Of a stretch of DNA of 64,000 bases, positions 1-13,756 are shown piece by piece. The DNA is taken from positions 7,434,001-7,498,000 of the forward strand of contig NC_077243.1 of assembly GCF_947179165.1 (NCBI RefSeq), in the 5' to 3' direction. The translations under genes were made by a program, and so were the position numbers. The notes under the pieces are model-generated. The model worked only from the letters and a program-made list of their open reading frames with translations. It was not told the origin of the DNA and made no database searches. This DNA is from Solanum dulcamara. Lineage: Eukaryota; Streptophyta; Magnoliopsida; Solanales; Solanaceae. Numbering within the stretch: position 1 is the first letter of the stretch; each line of letters starts with the position of its first letter.

Positions 1-3000
1 TATATTGAGATTTGTTATTTCCACCATGTGTATGTGGGATAACTTTATTTCAGGATTAATTATATTGAGATTAGTTATTTCCATCATGTATATGGGATAA
101 CTTATTCCAATTTATCCCATCACTATGGTATAAATGTGGGATAAGTTATTCCAAACATGACACGACCAAACAAGATACCAAAATTTTATATCAAAGACTT
201 TTTTAATTCATGACTATTTATTTTTATTTCTCATACCAAATGAGTCCTAATAATATTCCTATTCTAATAAACTCTAATTCATTTTGATGAAACAAGATCC
301 TCATAAGATCTACTTAAATAATAAACAAAAACCTTTAATACTCTCCTAAACAATTTTAAAAACCTTTTATACTCTCCTAAACATGTTAACTTATGATAAA
401 TTGTGAGCTTGTCCCTTTTATCAGCTTTATTCTTGTTAGCTTTATTTTGTGCTCTCTATTAATTCTTAGCTAGAAAGCATTGCCTTTTGAATGTTAAAGT
501 AAAGCAAGGAAACTACTAAGATTCTCTTTGCTCTCTCTATTGCTTAGGGGAATTTTGGTTTATGATCAGATAATAACAAAAACAACAATGTGGTAGAGAA
601 ACAAACAAATGATTGAAGAATAATATTATTAATGGTCATTTGATGCTATATATCTAAATCCTACCTAGCTATCTAACTATATAAAAAAATTGTACTACTA
701 GTTACTTGAATATTTTTTTTTCTATATAATTACATATACCCATACATAATAAAGCTTTTCTCCTTTTTCATACATGTATATATAAAAAGAAAGATGCATT
801 CAGGATTTGAATATCCAATATTCACAGTTTTTATTTTTGCCCATCCAAATCAAAACGCAACTTGCCTTAGATTCTTCTTTTTTTAGCCATTAATTCTCAT
901 CTTTTATTTATTCCTTTCACCTCTTCCATGAACTAATAATGTAGTACACATTTTTTTTTTTGAGTAATTCATCACTTCCACGTTCAATAATTGGGTTGGC
1001 ACATGGATTGTAAAACGGACAAACTAGAATTTCACCTATTTTTATTGAGTTTAGAATTCAACCACAATTGATTTAGTTTATTAGGTTCGAAATCTACTTT
1101 AATAGTTGGGATAGGTAAGAGGGTCAAGAAGCTACTAAAATAAAGTCTTTTGGGGCCTGCATTTTTATCTGTACTGAATTCTTTGATTAATTTAAAATTA
1201 CGCTATGCAAGATCGATTAAAGAGGAAAGTTCTCCCTAGAAAGATTTGTTTTTTCATTATGAGGCCTGAACTGGCCAAGACTTCTAGTTTAGAAAGAATT
1301 AATGAGACCCAATTTTCACTCCCTCTAAACCCTTATTGTGAATGAGAAGATTATTAATAATTTAATATCTCAAAAAGCTAATTTTTTTTTACTTAAATAA
1401 GAATATTTATGATGTTTTTATAAGAAATAATATAAGACCCTCATTAAAATTTGACTTTAGACAATCAATTTTATTTAGTTGCCCATGTTTATTATTATTT
1501 GGTGAATAATTTTTAAGCACGTGTATAGAGTTCAAGCCAAGCTATTTATTTCGAATGAATCTATAAGTTACATTTTACATGTACCGTAATAAATCCAAAC
1601 AAACAAAATCGAAATTACATTAGCCTTCCTATTTCTTTTCCAAAAAGAAAAGTTAAAAAATTAAAAGGTGAGCACATTGGGTTATGATCCAGTAGTTACT
1701 TAATTCAATTAAACTTAAATGAATTGGATCATAATACTCATTTATAATAAATTTGGCCGCTTTTAACTTAACACGGTGATTTGACACGGCTTGTTCATTA
1801 ATACCAAGTACTACATGAAAAACCAAACCGCATATCCGTACACAAACTAAGATATGGACGAAAGCTTTTATAAAGAAATAGGAATATTGTAAGGAAATAT
1901 GGCATCTCTGATTATTTGTTACTTTCGATATTTGTTTTGAATTTCGATTACTGATGATATGATGATGTAGGAACTGGGAATATATTACATATATCATAAG
2001 TGGACAGGGAAGAGTAATTATTCCTTTGACCACCAATAGTTTTTTTTCTTCATATATAATTTTTCCTGTCTCTCCAACTTCTCTTCCAAGTTTTCTCCTT
2101 TAAAATTTGGAATATTAGCTACCTACACCACATAATTTGCATGGATTCTCTCTTGGGATTGTGCTGATTATTTTCTTACTTTATTAGATTTCTTAAGGTT
2201 CCCTTTGCATTTATTTATATATATATATATATAATAATATAAAGTTAAAACATGACAACATGACTAATGACTACCTGTTCCAATTCAAAGGAATAATTAG
2301 TCTCAAATTAAACTAATAGTTCTTATATATATCCAGGTTAGATAGGAGGAGCCTTGTTAATATGGATGAACTATGTTATCTATTTGTAAACTGTTTCGGT
2401 AGTATATGATGAATATTATATTATATATTTTATATAAAGTATAAACAATTTATACATAATTTTGTACATATTTTCTAAACTAGTTGATCAACATTTTTAA
2501 GCTGTTAATTATTTGCCAATTAAATACTAGCTAGATGCTTAATCCAAATTACATCAAAAGGTTAATCAAGATCTTAAGAGTGATTTAATTGAAGAAATTA
2601 AGTGTAGGAGAAGCCACCGTGAATAGTGTTGAATCCTTATACATACCATATGAGGGGCAACAAGGAGTACATAAGTTGGATGCAAAAAAAGGAAAAGCCC
2701 AAAGGTGAATTAACAAGATTTCCTTGCTTTTCCTGTGATGCCTTCTCTCAATTATTTGCTTTCGGAATGACAGAAGCATGATTTTTATCGACTTCAACAT
2801 GGGTCTATTATATAATAAATAGTATAGTTTTCTGACAAAAGGGTTCAAATGAAACCCTTCCTCTTCCTCTACTCAAGCTAGGCCCCTAATTTGGACAATC
2901 TAATTTCTATTTACGCGAATCAATTATTTTAAAGGTAATCTAAGGTAATTACAACAACAACTAGGTCATTATCGTATCAAATAAAATAACAGTGAAAGAA

Positions 3001-3021
3001 TAAGTTGAAATTAAAGGTAAC

Positions 3022-3142
3022 TATCCATAATATATCATATTAGTAACTTTTCAAAAATAAGGATCCGTAATAAATTATATCAGTAACTTTTCAAAAATAA
3101 GAATCCATGATATATTATATTAGTAACTTTTCAAAAACAAGG
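3022..3142. repeat. Two-to-three copy 60-bp tandem repeat
   Basis: The core 'tagtaacttttcaaaaa' occurs three times at about 60-bp spacing, each preceded by a 'tatattatat'-like stretch and followed by 'aagg/aaga atcc'. The copies differ by a few bases. It lies in intergenic DNA and no function is apparent. Confidence 0.7.
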
Positions 3143-3884
3143 AACAACTAATTGTCTATAAACATGTTGAATTATACATAAAAGTGTATTGCACTCAATA
3201 GTGGAACCAAAAATTCAAACAAGGAGAAAGAACTCTTATATTAAGGTTCAACAATTTATATATACAAAAGAAAAATTATATTTTCCCTATTTACATAAGT
3301 ATAGCTTTCAATGACTTGCACACGAACCTCTCTATCTCTGCCTCTAATTACATTGTCGATGAATATAAGTTAAATTTATGGGTGGGCGTATATACAAATA
3401 TTCGTACAAAAAAATCTAGTGTATTTTTTTTTTCATTTTCCATACAATGGAATAGCATGAATATGGTGAAAATCAAATAATAGAAAAGTTATTTCCCTTT
3501 GGAATGTAATCTGGAGAATAAATTCTTCATTGTGAAGTTGGCATTAATGATAAAAGCACAACAATTGGAAGTGCTAGTGAATATACTTCCACGAATTATA
3601 AATACCTGTACGTCCAATAAAAATCAAGAGGCATGGCAATTATATTAAAAAGTTTTTAATACTTAGCTGTATACTGATTCTGCTGATGATCATGAATTCA
3701 AGCACATTTCTTATCATATATTTATGAAGTTGACAGTCACTTAGTCGTGGGATGCCCTATGATGATGATTCTCAGTCTCATCTTGGACCCCATCATAATT
3801 TGTTGCATGTACTATGTATATCAATTTATTAATTAAGAATTCGTAAGAATGATTGAGTTGATGCTGTATGCGGTATCATTAGGG

Positions 3885-4036
3885 ATTGATTCCTTCACGC
3901 GAGTTCATCACATCTGGCTTGCCTAGTGCGGTTTGCATCTCCTATGTGATTTGTAAGATATTGTACATGAGCAAGTTTAGCCGGTACACATTCGAAGGAT
4001 AGCGACAAGGGTTTTCCGCGGGTTCCAAAAAAATAA
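3885..4036 (+). mobile_element. SINE-like fragment
   Basis: This GC-richer island has 'ggcttgcctagtgcggttt', then 'ccggtacacattcgaaggat' and 'agcgacaagggttttccgcg', and ends in 'gggttcc' followed by seven A residues. From memory the pattern resembles the 3' part of tRNA-derived SolS-type SINEs of Solanaceae. No clear target-site duplication was found and the 5' tRNA-like part is weak, so the family assignment is an inference. Confidence 0.4.
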
Positions 4037-5349
4037 TATTACTAAGCCTTTGATCCCTTATCTCTACAAATATGATACTACTATTCATTAATTAATTTAA
4101 TAGTATGTGCGGTTGATTATTGCGTACACTTGTGCTTAGTATTTGTAGGACATGTTAAAGAAACCATAAACAAGGGGTACCGTTGCTTCTTATCTTTCAT
4201 ACAGTGTATGTCTCTGTTTGTGAAAGAGCCCTTATAATACAAAGTTTGTGCCAACTATAAAAAGTGGTAAAATTTAATACAATATATTTGGCCATCACTA
4301 TGTGCTGTTCTAAACCAATTTTGACACATCTAAAAGATCCAGCTGAAACATCGTAGGACATTATTTGTATAACTTATTCTTAATTAGTGTACTAATCATA
4401 TTATTAAAAATGAATTTGTGCTACTGGCTGCTAGTGTGAATGGGGATCCACAAGAAGCCCATGAAGCTGCCTAATCTGGACTCTTTTCTATTTGCTTTTT
4501 TTCCTTTCTTTTTGCCTTTATCTAATGACAGCATTATGGCGTATAATGATGTTTAAGGGCATAAATTAAAGATGGCATGCTTCATCTGAAAGAAACCTAG
4601 ATAAAGTAACGTTTATTATACACGAAAAAACTGCTGTGTGGAACAGGGAAACATGATCTCGTACCCATGAAAATGACACAAAGCTTGCTTTTTCTTGTGC
4701 ACTATTTATAGGGTAACTTAATATATGTGTACTGTACATATTCTTTTAAGATCATCATTTCCTGATGAGCTACAACCAGGAATTGGCTCAATAAAGAAAG
4801 AAAATATGGGGTCAAAGAAAGTTACAAGAAATAATAGAAGAATCATGCAGTTCATGCTTGGGAATTTTGAATAATGAAGACTTGCATGCCAGTTTCATTT
4901 TTTATCTGTTCATTTGGAGCACATTTACTGTGAATGGTAAAAACAAATCATACAGCTTTTTACGCATGATTTCAGGGCTTATACATGCCATGAAAATAAT
5001 GTGCTCTAGAAAAAGAACGTATGAATTTTTTACTGTAACTTGTCAGATTTTGTCAAACGACTATTTTTCTCTAGGTTTGCTATTTCATGTTTCTTTTGGC
5101 TAAGGAGCTGTGGTTCAGGGCACATAACTAAATATGAGGGAAGTAAAGAAAAGACAATACAGGGACATTGAAATAGAACAGAGTATTCTACAAAGGCTGC
5201 TGCTATAAAATCCGTACTGTTATTTTGACAAGCAGTGGCTGAGAATAAGCACAATACTCATATCTACATTCATTATACAACCTCAATTAGTTATATAAAG
5301 ATGAAAACTGGGATTTTAACAACAAAAAGAACCGTGCTATTGAAGTATA

Positions 5350-6942
5350 CTAAACATTGAAAATTTGGAAGGAATCAACCACAGTATGTAGTCTATCCTT
5401 CATCTTCCCCCATCTCCTCTCATTTGCCCCAGTTGTCAATGTATAGAACTTTCCTGCATAAGGATTCATCATTCAAATTGAAACATTAGGAAGTTTATGC
5501 ATATTCAAATTCCTCGTAAAAGTAGAGAAGAAACAACTTGGAGTGATACAGTGATTTTAAATGCAACAAGCTGCAAAAACAATAGGAGGAGGGGGTCAGG
5601 ATACACATAAAATGGAACCAGGGAAGTCTTGGGCTGACCAGCATTAACCTTACGTTCAAATTAAACAAAGAAAAGTTTCTCGTCAGTTCAAGACATTCAT
5701 GAAGTCATCACTATTATATCTTACCATCAAGTTGATTCTCGGTGCATGAAAGATTCAAATTATAGATACAAAGCATTCAGGCTGGGCAGATAAACAGAAC
5801 AAATATAACAGTTGATAGAAGTAGTTGTACTGCTTATATAACAAAATTATTGAATGCAACAACATTTTAGTTTTAAGGGGTTTGAACCATCTTCCAATAA
5901 TTCACTTCTTTCATTGTTATCCCAGATAAAAAAGAAGGCCTAAATCTACTAACATGCTGACAAAAAAGACGGTCACTGATGTCAGATCACTTGCATGACT
6001 CATGAGATTTGAGGTAGAAGTAAATCTTATTGTCAATGTATATAAAAATATCTATATATGTTATCATATTTTCCTATATGATAACATAGGAGACTAAATC
6101 AGTTCTTGCTAAGTTGATGACTCCCCAGGTTAGGGTAAAAATCACTGCATCATTTTTCAGGCTCAGAGGAATGTCCTCGAGATTTAAATTGCTGCATCTT
6201 TCAAATAGTTAGTGCTAAACTATAACAGTTTAAGAACTTGCAGGTAACCAAGTTCTATTCCAGAAAGGCAGGTAAGTGAGACCCTTTCTTTAATCAGTCT
6301 TGCGGAAGGAGTTTGAAACAACCAAGTTAGCAAAGAAGTAGAACATTCTCCGTAGCATACACATCATCAATTAAAACCTGAGATATGATTCATACCATTG
6401 CCAATGCAGACTGCAGTGAGGGCATGCCGAGTATAATTTGGGGCTTGTGCAGTAAACTCGAACGTGTAATAGGTTTTTCCATCAACGACACGCTACAAAA
6501 TGCATTTTAGATACATCAAATGGTTATGTAAAAGCTGATATCAGACAATACAAACATGATGAAAAGTAGTAAGCCTATAAGGAAAATAATAGCTTGCAGA
6601 ATTATGCAAACACATGATGAATCTTATCCCAGTTCTCATTTTACTAACAAAGCTATGATTTCTTGAGTCAGTAGTGCGCACCAGGAAGATGCTTATCATT
6701 TGACAAAACCAAATGCCAAGCCTCAACAGTTCTTATGAAGAATCTATACACTGCTGAAGTAAAGCAGGTAGAAAAGTCAAGCTGTGAAGCTGTTTACTAT
6801 AAAGATCAACATTCCATGTGTATCGAAATTTAGTTATCTTTCCTTGATAGGCTAAAAATTTATTCCTTTTCATTACTACAAAGGGAAAAAGAAGAGCTAG
6901 ACGATTAAAGTACATTATGACTCTCACCTGCTGACTGTGATT

Positions 6943-6982
<40 letters not shown>

Positions 6983-9900
6983 GTTGGGAGTTGTGTTGGT
7001 TGAAGTTTTTATCATTTTAAAAAATCTCATTATCTCCTGGAATACTGCAAAAGGGAGCAGAACTAGGTGGGATTACTTGTCATATTTCCTGGTGATGTAT
7101 TTCAAGCATGACAGGTGATCACTACCAACATATAGAAATAAGTTATCTTGTAATAGCTATATGCCATTTCTAGATATGATAGCAATTGCAGAAGTAGCTT
7201 AACTTTACTCCAGTGAAACCAATCTAAGCAATTTATGACCTCAAGAATAAGTACAAATTGAATCATTGGAAGAGTGAATCATTTCCGAGTGTTGATATGG
7301 AAACTGATAGTTTATATTCCTAAACAGTTAAATACAAATAACAAAAAAGGATACGTACTACTGAAGCAGTGGAAAAATATTGATCATAACATCTAGTTTA
7401 TCTTAAATGATATAAATTGTCAAGACCTCATAAAATAACTAGTTTTTTTTAGCCTAGTAATTTAATCCAACGCAAGATGGCTTTAAATATATTCCAAGAA
7501 TTGTGAAGTGGATGGCATTTAAAACACAATTAGGAGGACAACAGAGAATGAACTCCTCATGACGGCTAAACTGCAACTTAATTGTTAATTATTTGTCATT
7601 TCTTGGTACTTATCCGAAAACATAAAGGAATCATTCCTTGATAGAGATTTGAAGATAGACCGCATTTTTGTAAACCAATTTTTTCTCCTATACTCAAGCT
7701 CTCCAAATAGACCTGAGTGCCACTAAAGAGATATGAGATTGGAACACAGGACACCAATCAAAGTAGTGCACAAACTCATATTTGTCACAACATGAATGGT
7801 AAAAAAATGGAGATAAATATATGTTTTACAAGCAAAGTTAAGAACTTCTGAAAAGGTTCACTTAACTGGAACTAAAAAATTTCATGACTAAGTGTGACAC
7901 AAAATTAGACTGACTATGTTGTACGGGGTGGAGTGGTAGCCAGTCAAGAATTCAAACGTTCAGAAGATGAAGGTAGCAGAAATAAAGATGCTTAGATGGA
8001 CGCGCGGGCATACGAGAAGAGATAAGTTTAGGAATGAAGAGATACAGGGCCTGCGTTGCCCTGCCGTTGTGGACAAGATGCGAGAAATGAAGCTAAGATG
8101 GATGGGGCATGTGAAGAGGAGGAGCACAGATGCCCCAATGAGGAGGTCCGAGATGTTGGCGGTGATAGGTTTGAGGAGAGGTAGACCGACGAAGCATTTG
8201 GGAGAGGTGATTAGACAGGAACACATCTACAACTCACCGAAGACATGACCCTAATAGGAGAGCATGGAGCGCAAGGATCAGGGTAGACAATTAGTAGGTA
8301 GTAGAGCGTTTTCTCTGCATAGTGGTAGAGCAGGGTTCCAGACTTCCAGTATAGAATAACTGCACGTACCCTTACTTGATTTATTATTACTACCTCCGTT
8401 TCAATTTGTTTGACCTACTTTCTTTTTTAGTCCATTTAAAAAAGAATGATCCTTTTCCTTTTTAGCAACTTTTTAATTTCAACTTTTCACATGGCATGCT
8501 TAAGACCACAAGATTAAAGTGTATTTTGGTACATTTAACAGATCTTTAATTTTAGACTACAAGATTTAAAAGTCTTCTTTACTTTCACAAACTTCGTGCC
8601 AAGTCAAAACAAGTCACTCAATTTGAAACGGAGGGAGTATTATACTAGCATTATCTTATGTTTTGATTTTATTACTACTGATGTTCCTTTCACTTTGGTT
8701 ATCCTTAATATTTGTAATGTTAGTACTTCTTTTTTGACAATGATATGTATTGTTAGTACTTCTCTTTCTTCAGTATCTTCATCTTAGCCTTTTACTCTTG
8801 CTTCTCTCAACCTTTTTTGAAAAACGATTTTCTTGAGCCGATGGTCTATCGGAAACAACCTTTCTACCTTGTGCATTTCACTCTCCCCAAACACCACTTA
8901 TGGTAATGTACTAGGTATGTTGTAGTTGTTGTTGTTAACTGCTACACAGTAAGAAGAAAAAGGATAGAAAGTAAAAAGAAGTAATAATTGTAACTTGACT
9001 TCTGTGAATTGACCATAGTAACACTTTTACCTCTTGTTTTAAGTTCATTGGAAACCACAACAGAAGCGTCCACATTGTAACTTTAAACATTCATGTTGCT
9101 TGTAACATAAGTAGCTCTGAGCTAAGAAACGATTTTTGCTTCTTGTTTTAAGTTCAAGGATCCAGAGAAAACACAGTACTTAAACAAGCTTGGAATTAAG
9201 ATTTAGTTGTTGTTGCATCAACATAGCTATACAATACATAAGTTTTTTCTCTCATACGGTCAAATGGGCTTTTTAAGGGCATAAAACATCAAAACATGTT
9301 GACCAAATGATTCGATCCAGAAGGAAGATATATAAGTGGGTAACATCAAAGATGCTAAGGCTCTGAAAGATTTGTTTAACAGTAACACCAACAATATGTC
9401 AGCATGACAAGCAGTCAAGGATCAGTTGCAAATTTTCAGTAATGGAAGAAATATCAAAATACACACCTCTGATGCTTCAAATAGTTTTGTTTTCTGAGAA
9501 GGCGACGCTAAAAACTTTTTTATTAAAATTTCAGCAACCTGCAATATGAATAGGTTCTGGTTAGGGCATATTCATAAGTGCCCACAATCACAAATTAACA
9601 AGGAATCCACCTGAAAATCTAAGTATCTGTTGGGGAAAAATAATCCAAAACATCCAAACAGTTATACGTAGCCCTTTTCATGTATATGTATGGGATAAAT
9701 GATCTAGCATTTTAACAAACCTGTTGTGGTGAACCAAAATCTCGTATGTCCTCTTTACTGCTTGGTACCAAATTTACGCTAACACTTTCTAATGGTTCAA
9801 TAACATCTTTGAAAACTTTATCTTCACCTTCAACAACGACTTCCTGGGCAAGGGTAGAAAATGAATAAAGAAACAGCTAAAGAAAAATTGAATCAATGGA

Positions 9901-11495
9901 TAAGACAGGTTTAATTTATAAGGGGGAAAGTGATTCAGAAATTGGAAATTGCAACTATAGCATTTTTCAAAAAATTAGTTAAATTATAAAGAAGGTGACT
10001 AAAATTTTTTTATGGAGTAAAGATCTGAAATTGCTAAACCCACAAATGCAGCTACATACTCCTGTTTCCCCAGCAAACTATTTACACAACTATGACATTA
10101 GAACAAAAGACAAACGTAAAAGAAAACCAACAGAGAACATTATAGTCATTAAGTGAAGAATGACCTGCCATCCAAAAGGATAGAGGAAAGAGTATCCATC
10201 CTTCTTGTCTGTGACAGGCAGAAATCCCTTCTTATTTTCTGCAGCAACTGAGCCATATCAAAGGGTGTACTCTTAGGATATCAGTTGATAAAATTTCAAG
10301 AATCAACAAGATACATGAATGGTAACTGTGATAAATGCATCACAACTTCATTTCGTCAAACATTGAAACAGAAGTATAGGGAATTGAAAGGGTAAGATGC
10401 TGCATTAAGACTTTTACATGATGTTGGTATCTGAGAAGTCATCAGCAGCAACGGGGCAACTGTTGGTCCCACAGCAAGAAATTGACGCCTCCCAAGTCTA
10501 TCTGTAAGAAAACGGATAGAGGAAAATAGTGACTAGTCCGTCTTGGGTGCCAAAATGTCAATCAGAGTGAGACAAAATAATATACTACAGCACTATTCCC
10601 ACATCTTATAATCAGAACAAGAGCCTATAATGAGCATATCAGGAATCTGGGATGACACTTAATTCAAGCTAAAAGAACTCAAACACAAGGTCATCCAACA
10701 AACAACATTGCAGTTCATGGATGCAAAGGTGTTAATATCAACCAATTCATGCATTATTACGAAATGTTTGTCCTTCAAATTAGAATTAAGTTTACTTCAA
10801 ATTCCTTTATAAGACAGCAATGTTGGGTACATTTTTCTTCATAATTAAGAAATTATTCCTCTAACTGGAAGTAGATTCCTTTTATACTCATCAAAATAGC
10901 AGAATAAAGTGTACCGAATTAACATAACCATATTACACTATTGAACTAAACGTCCCTGCTTTTGCCAGCATAAGATTGTTCACTCAGGTAAATGGCATCC
11001 CCAACAGAAGTCTATAGGAACTATGAAACTGTGTGCTCCTCAATCACTTTGCCTATGACTGTTATCATAACTAAAAGATTGAGAGTAGAAAAAATTAAGA
11101 CACCGTCTAAGTAAAGTCATTGAACTATAAAGTTTAATGCTCAGTCACATTTCATCTCTTTAGTCAAGGCATTACTTAGATATATGTGATTTGACAGCTC
11201 GATCGGACTTTGCTACAAATTCGAAAGAAATCTAACCTTGGCAAGAGGAAGTGGAAGTTTCGGTCACATTCTCTGACCTGATAATACATCCAGGAGCCCT
11301 AAGGTTGTGACCATTCCTAAACCACCCCAGTTGATGCATCACATCCACCTTTATAATAAGTGAAGATGAACTTTCGAAATTGGGATACATTATCAATGCT
11401 AAGCAAAATGGAAGAAGAACTCGGAAGAGTACCTGAGATGATACATTTGGCAAGTACGCATGATACGGGGTAGTCCACTTTTGCACTAACACCAT
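5350..11495 (-). CDS. PPL1: PsbP-like protein 1 (PPL1), thylakoid lumen
   Basis: Seven coding exons were rebuilt with GT..AG borders and matching phases: 11495-11237, 10501-10418, 10247-10165, 9843-9721, 9538-9467, 6492-6396 and 5453-5350. They total 822 bp, 273 codons plus stop. The mature part starts near SFAAENKKGF, runs through DGYSFLYPFGWQ, DVIEPLESVSVNLVP, DGKTYYTFEFTAQAPNYTRH and ends KFYTLTTGANERRW...HTVVDSF. That is the full PsbP fold as in Arabidopsis PPL1, which helps repair photodamaged photosystem II. A twin-arginine stretch (GRRQFLAVGPTVAPLLL) before the mature part fits Tat export into the lumen. The start is uncertain: the ATG at 11495 is first after the inferred UTR intron, but ATGs at 11390 or 11339 would give lengths (238 or 221 residues) nearer the family's about 230. 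Intron 5 (6493-9466) is swollen by mobile DNA. Confidence 0.88.
6946..6977. repeat. (TC)n microsatellite
   Basis: An uninterrupted run of about 16 TC dinucleotides lies inside PPL1 intron 5. On the sense strand of the gene it reads as GA repeats. It is likely to vary in length between accessions. Confidence 0.95.
7920..8936 (+). mobile_element. Truncated RTE-type LINE (3' end) in PPL1 intron
   Basis: A frame at 7967-8245 encodes KVAEIKMLRWTRGHTRRDKF and MKLRWMGHVKRRSTDAPMRR followed by GLRRGRPTKHLGEVIRQ. This is the C-terminal tail of the reverse-transcriptase ORF of plant RTE-type non-LTR retrotransposons. The non-coding 3' part continues at 8780-8936 with 'ttgagccgatggtctatcgg' and ends in 'gttgttgttgtt', the TTG-repeat tail of this family. 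The element is 5' truncated, as is common for LINEs, and is interrupted by a Stowaway MITE at 8390-8637. It runs opposite to the PPL1 gene that hosts it. Confidence 0.8.
8390..8637. mobile_element. Stowaway-like MITE nested in LINE
   Basis: Terminal inverted repeats CTACCTCCGTTTCAA and TTGAAACGGAGGGAG bound a 248-bp AT-rich body, flanked by TA on both sides (8388-8389 and 8638-8639). TA duplication and CTCCCTCCGTTTC-type ends are the marks of Stowaway (Tc1/mariner) MITEs. It has no coding capacity. It sits within the RTE LINE, so it inserted later. Confidence 0.85.
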
Positions 11496-11890
11496 CTCTC
11501 AAAATCCTAATCAAAAACTGCAAAAATGCGAAATCATAAAACGAAATATACACATTATTTAGCCAGTCAACGTTAAATAAGTACATTGAACATCTCAATT
11601 AGGTTTTTACACTCAAATGCTTTCCAATTGAATTCTCAAATGCTTTACAATCAGTGGTTCTAGTATGTTCTATGTGCTTTTTACGACGATATATGGAGAA
11701 AGACATGAGTAATTGATACCGTTGCCGTACAATGTCGGTACCGGTGAAGTACCGATGAAGGAGCGTCTTTGCCACGCGCTTACCTGGAGAAGAAGACAGT
11801 TGGTTTCAGTTTATGCAATCTTCACATCATCCAATATCTCCCTCTCAAATCTCAATTATCCACCCAACTCTCCTGCTCGCCACCCATTAT
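11496..11890 (-). other. PPL1: PPL1 5' UTR exon and UTR intron
   Basis: On the minus strand a strong donor (CCAG|GTAAGCG, exon end at 11784) lies upstream of PPL1, and a good acceptor (TTTTTGCAG, exon start at 11517) lies 22 bases before the ATG at 11495. This suggests a non-coding first exon ending at 11784 and a 266-bp UTR intron. Another possible acceptor near 11435 would skip the 11495 ATG. The transcription start was not determined. Confidence 0.5.
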
Positions 11891-11899
11891 ATTCTGAAA

Positions 11900-13756
11900 A
11901 GACTTAAATACCCTCCAACTTTTAAAAATAATTCTTATTTTCCCTTTTAACTTTGATTAAAAACTGCAAACTCAATCTCCATTTCTGGCAAATTGTAGAT
12001 ATTTTCCCTCCTGTTTCAATTAAATTTTTGAATATTTATATTACCTTAAAGGTTATCAACTTTTATCTCTTCTTATCTTTTAAATTACATGATATTTTTT
12101 AAATCTTTATTTACTTATGGAATAAACTAAATATTACTTTTGAATTTAAATAATTGAAATTAAACATGTAAGTTAATAATATTGAAAAATAAAAAAAATA
12201 AGCATAACACGAATAAATTTAATGGTGACAATTACAGCTCAAATATATATTTATGCAAATGGAAATTTATTAGATTGAGAAACTTTAAAATATCTACAAA
12301 ACACAATTATTAGAAAAGAAGATAGATATCATTTTTAAAAAATATTCTTTATTTATGATTTTAATGAATCTAATTTATATTTCTAATAAAATTTAATTAG
12401 TCGCAATTGAAATTTGAAATTTATAAAATAATAAAAAAAAAGAGTAAAAGAAAGAATGGTAACAAATTTATGAAAGTTCCCGGCTGTTACATTCTTTTTT
12501 TAACCCTAAAGGGTAGGATGAGCTGGGTGGGTGAGTAGTTCCCCACATGAAAGAATTGAGATTGATTTTCTTTATCGTTATCCTTTTCAATCAGAATATG
12601 TTAGCCTGGTGCAATTTATACCTCTTATATAATTGTGAGCTATTGAATAGAAGCAAGATTATTTAGTGAATATTCAAAAGATAGTGATTTCAATTTTTTT
12701 TGAGATTTTAAAAAATAAAATTAAAAAAACTATTTTATTTATATTTTAAATAGGATAAAATTCACCAAGATACAATAGAGTAATTTTATTTGCACTAAAT
12801 ATAGTCAAGTTTTTATCTACATTAAAAAAAAAGTAGCCCCAAATCATCGATATATGTATATGCAACAAAAAATTATTTCAACAACATGGGTCATGTGTTA
12901 TGTATCGATATGTATATACAATGTATCGATATTATATAAATAGTGTATAATGTATAATTGTATGCATCATAGATGATGTATATCTATATACATTATTGAT
13001 ACAATAAAGTGTACGTTGCAGATATATTTTTTTCAATCTTAACCAACTCAAATCTCATCTAAGCAATTTCAAAATTTAGATAGGAGCTCCTTTCAATGTT
13101 TCAAGCCTTTTAATATATTATTTATTCAAAATAATTTGCAATTATTATACGTCAATTTTTGAGTCTAGCTTTGAATATGGAAGATGAAGAAGAAAGAAAA
13201 CGGAGGAAGAGGAGAAGGAAAACAACAAAGGAATAGGGAAAAAGAGGAAGGAATGAAGAAAGTAGAAAAAGAAGTCGTGAACGGAAGAAAAAAATATTAA
13301 TGGCTGAAAGAGGAAGATCAAAGAAGGCGGAAAAGAAAGCGCAATTACACTTCACTTGTGTTGAAAAGTTCCGAATGATATTTTTGATAAAAAATAATAA
13401 TTAAATTATTTTGGATAAAACAAATTATAAATGAGGGAAACTTACATAGATATACTATATTAAGAAAATATTTACTATTTATAGCAATAACAAATTTTTT
13501 TACTGGACAGTATAATATATTTATAATACAATTTTAATATATATTATCGAGAATAATTTAAAAAACACATATAATGTATGTTTTGTAATGAATAATACAT
13601 TTATCACATTTTAATACATTTATAATAATTTGTGTCAAAATCTTACCAAACAGACATAATATATTTTAAAATACTTATAATATATTTATATTGAATACAT
13701 AATTCACTTTTAATACATAGTTGATTTATCATAGTATTAACATGTATCGATATAGA
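11900..13756. other. AT-rich intergenic DNA
   Basis: I see no gene or named repeat here. The stretch between the PPL1 upstream region and the hAT MITE is low-complexity and AT-rich. It includes repeated 'atgtatcgatatgtatata' motifs near 12890-13000 and a purine-rich block at 13180-13340. That block gives a serine/leucine/phenylalanine-rich open frame on the minus strand, which I regard as chance. Confidence 0.6.

Larger units (their letters stand above)
1..5349. other. Gene-poor intergenic stretch
   Basis: I see no convincing gene here. The open frames are short, lack recognisable domains and show no exon-like pattern. The first 250 bases contain repeated 'gggataagttattcc'-type motifs and 'accaaacaag' / 'accaaatgag' ends that resemble the MITE near 19.2 kb, so this may be the right part of a similar element. 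A TA microsatellite lies near 2217-2232. A short tandem repeat and a SINE-like piece inside this stretch are listed separately. The 3' end of the PPL1 gene begins at its right edge. Confidence 0.6.

Noticed and set aside
1653..2036. Minus-strand open frame of 127 residues
   Set aside because: No recognisable domain, AT-rich chance composition, no flanking exons or promoter signals.
2585..2848. Minus-strand open frame of 87 residues, considered as a small secreted peptide or a microRNA precursor
   Set aside because: No signal peptide at the start and no convincing foldback.
11237..11517. Intron with GT..AG borders between 11434 and 11278 on the minus strand within the first coding exon of PPL1
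   Set aside because: Removing it puts the upstream ATG out of frame with the mature protein, while the unspliced frame is open throughout.
13152..13355. Minus-strand frame rich in Phe, Leu and Ser
   Set aside because: It is the complement of a low-complexity AAG/GAA-rich stretch.
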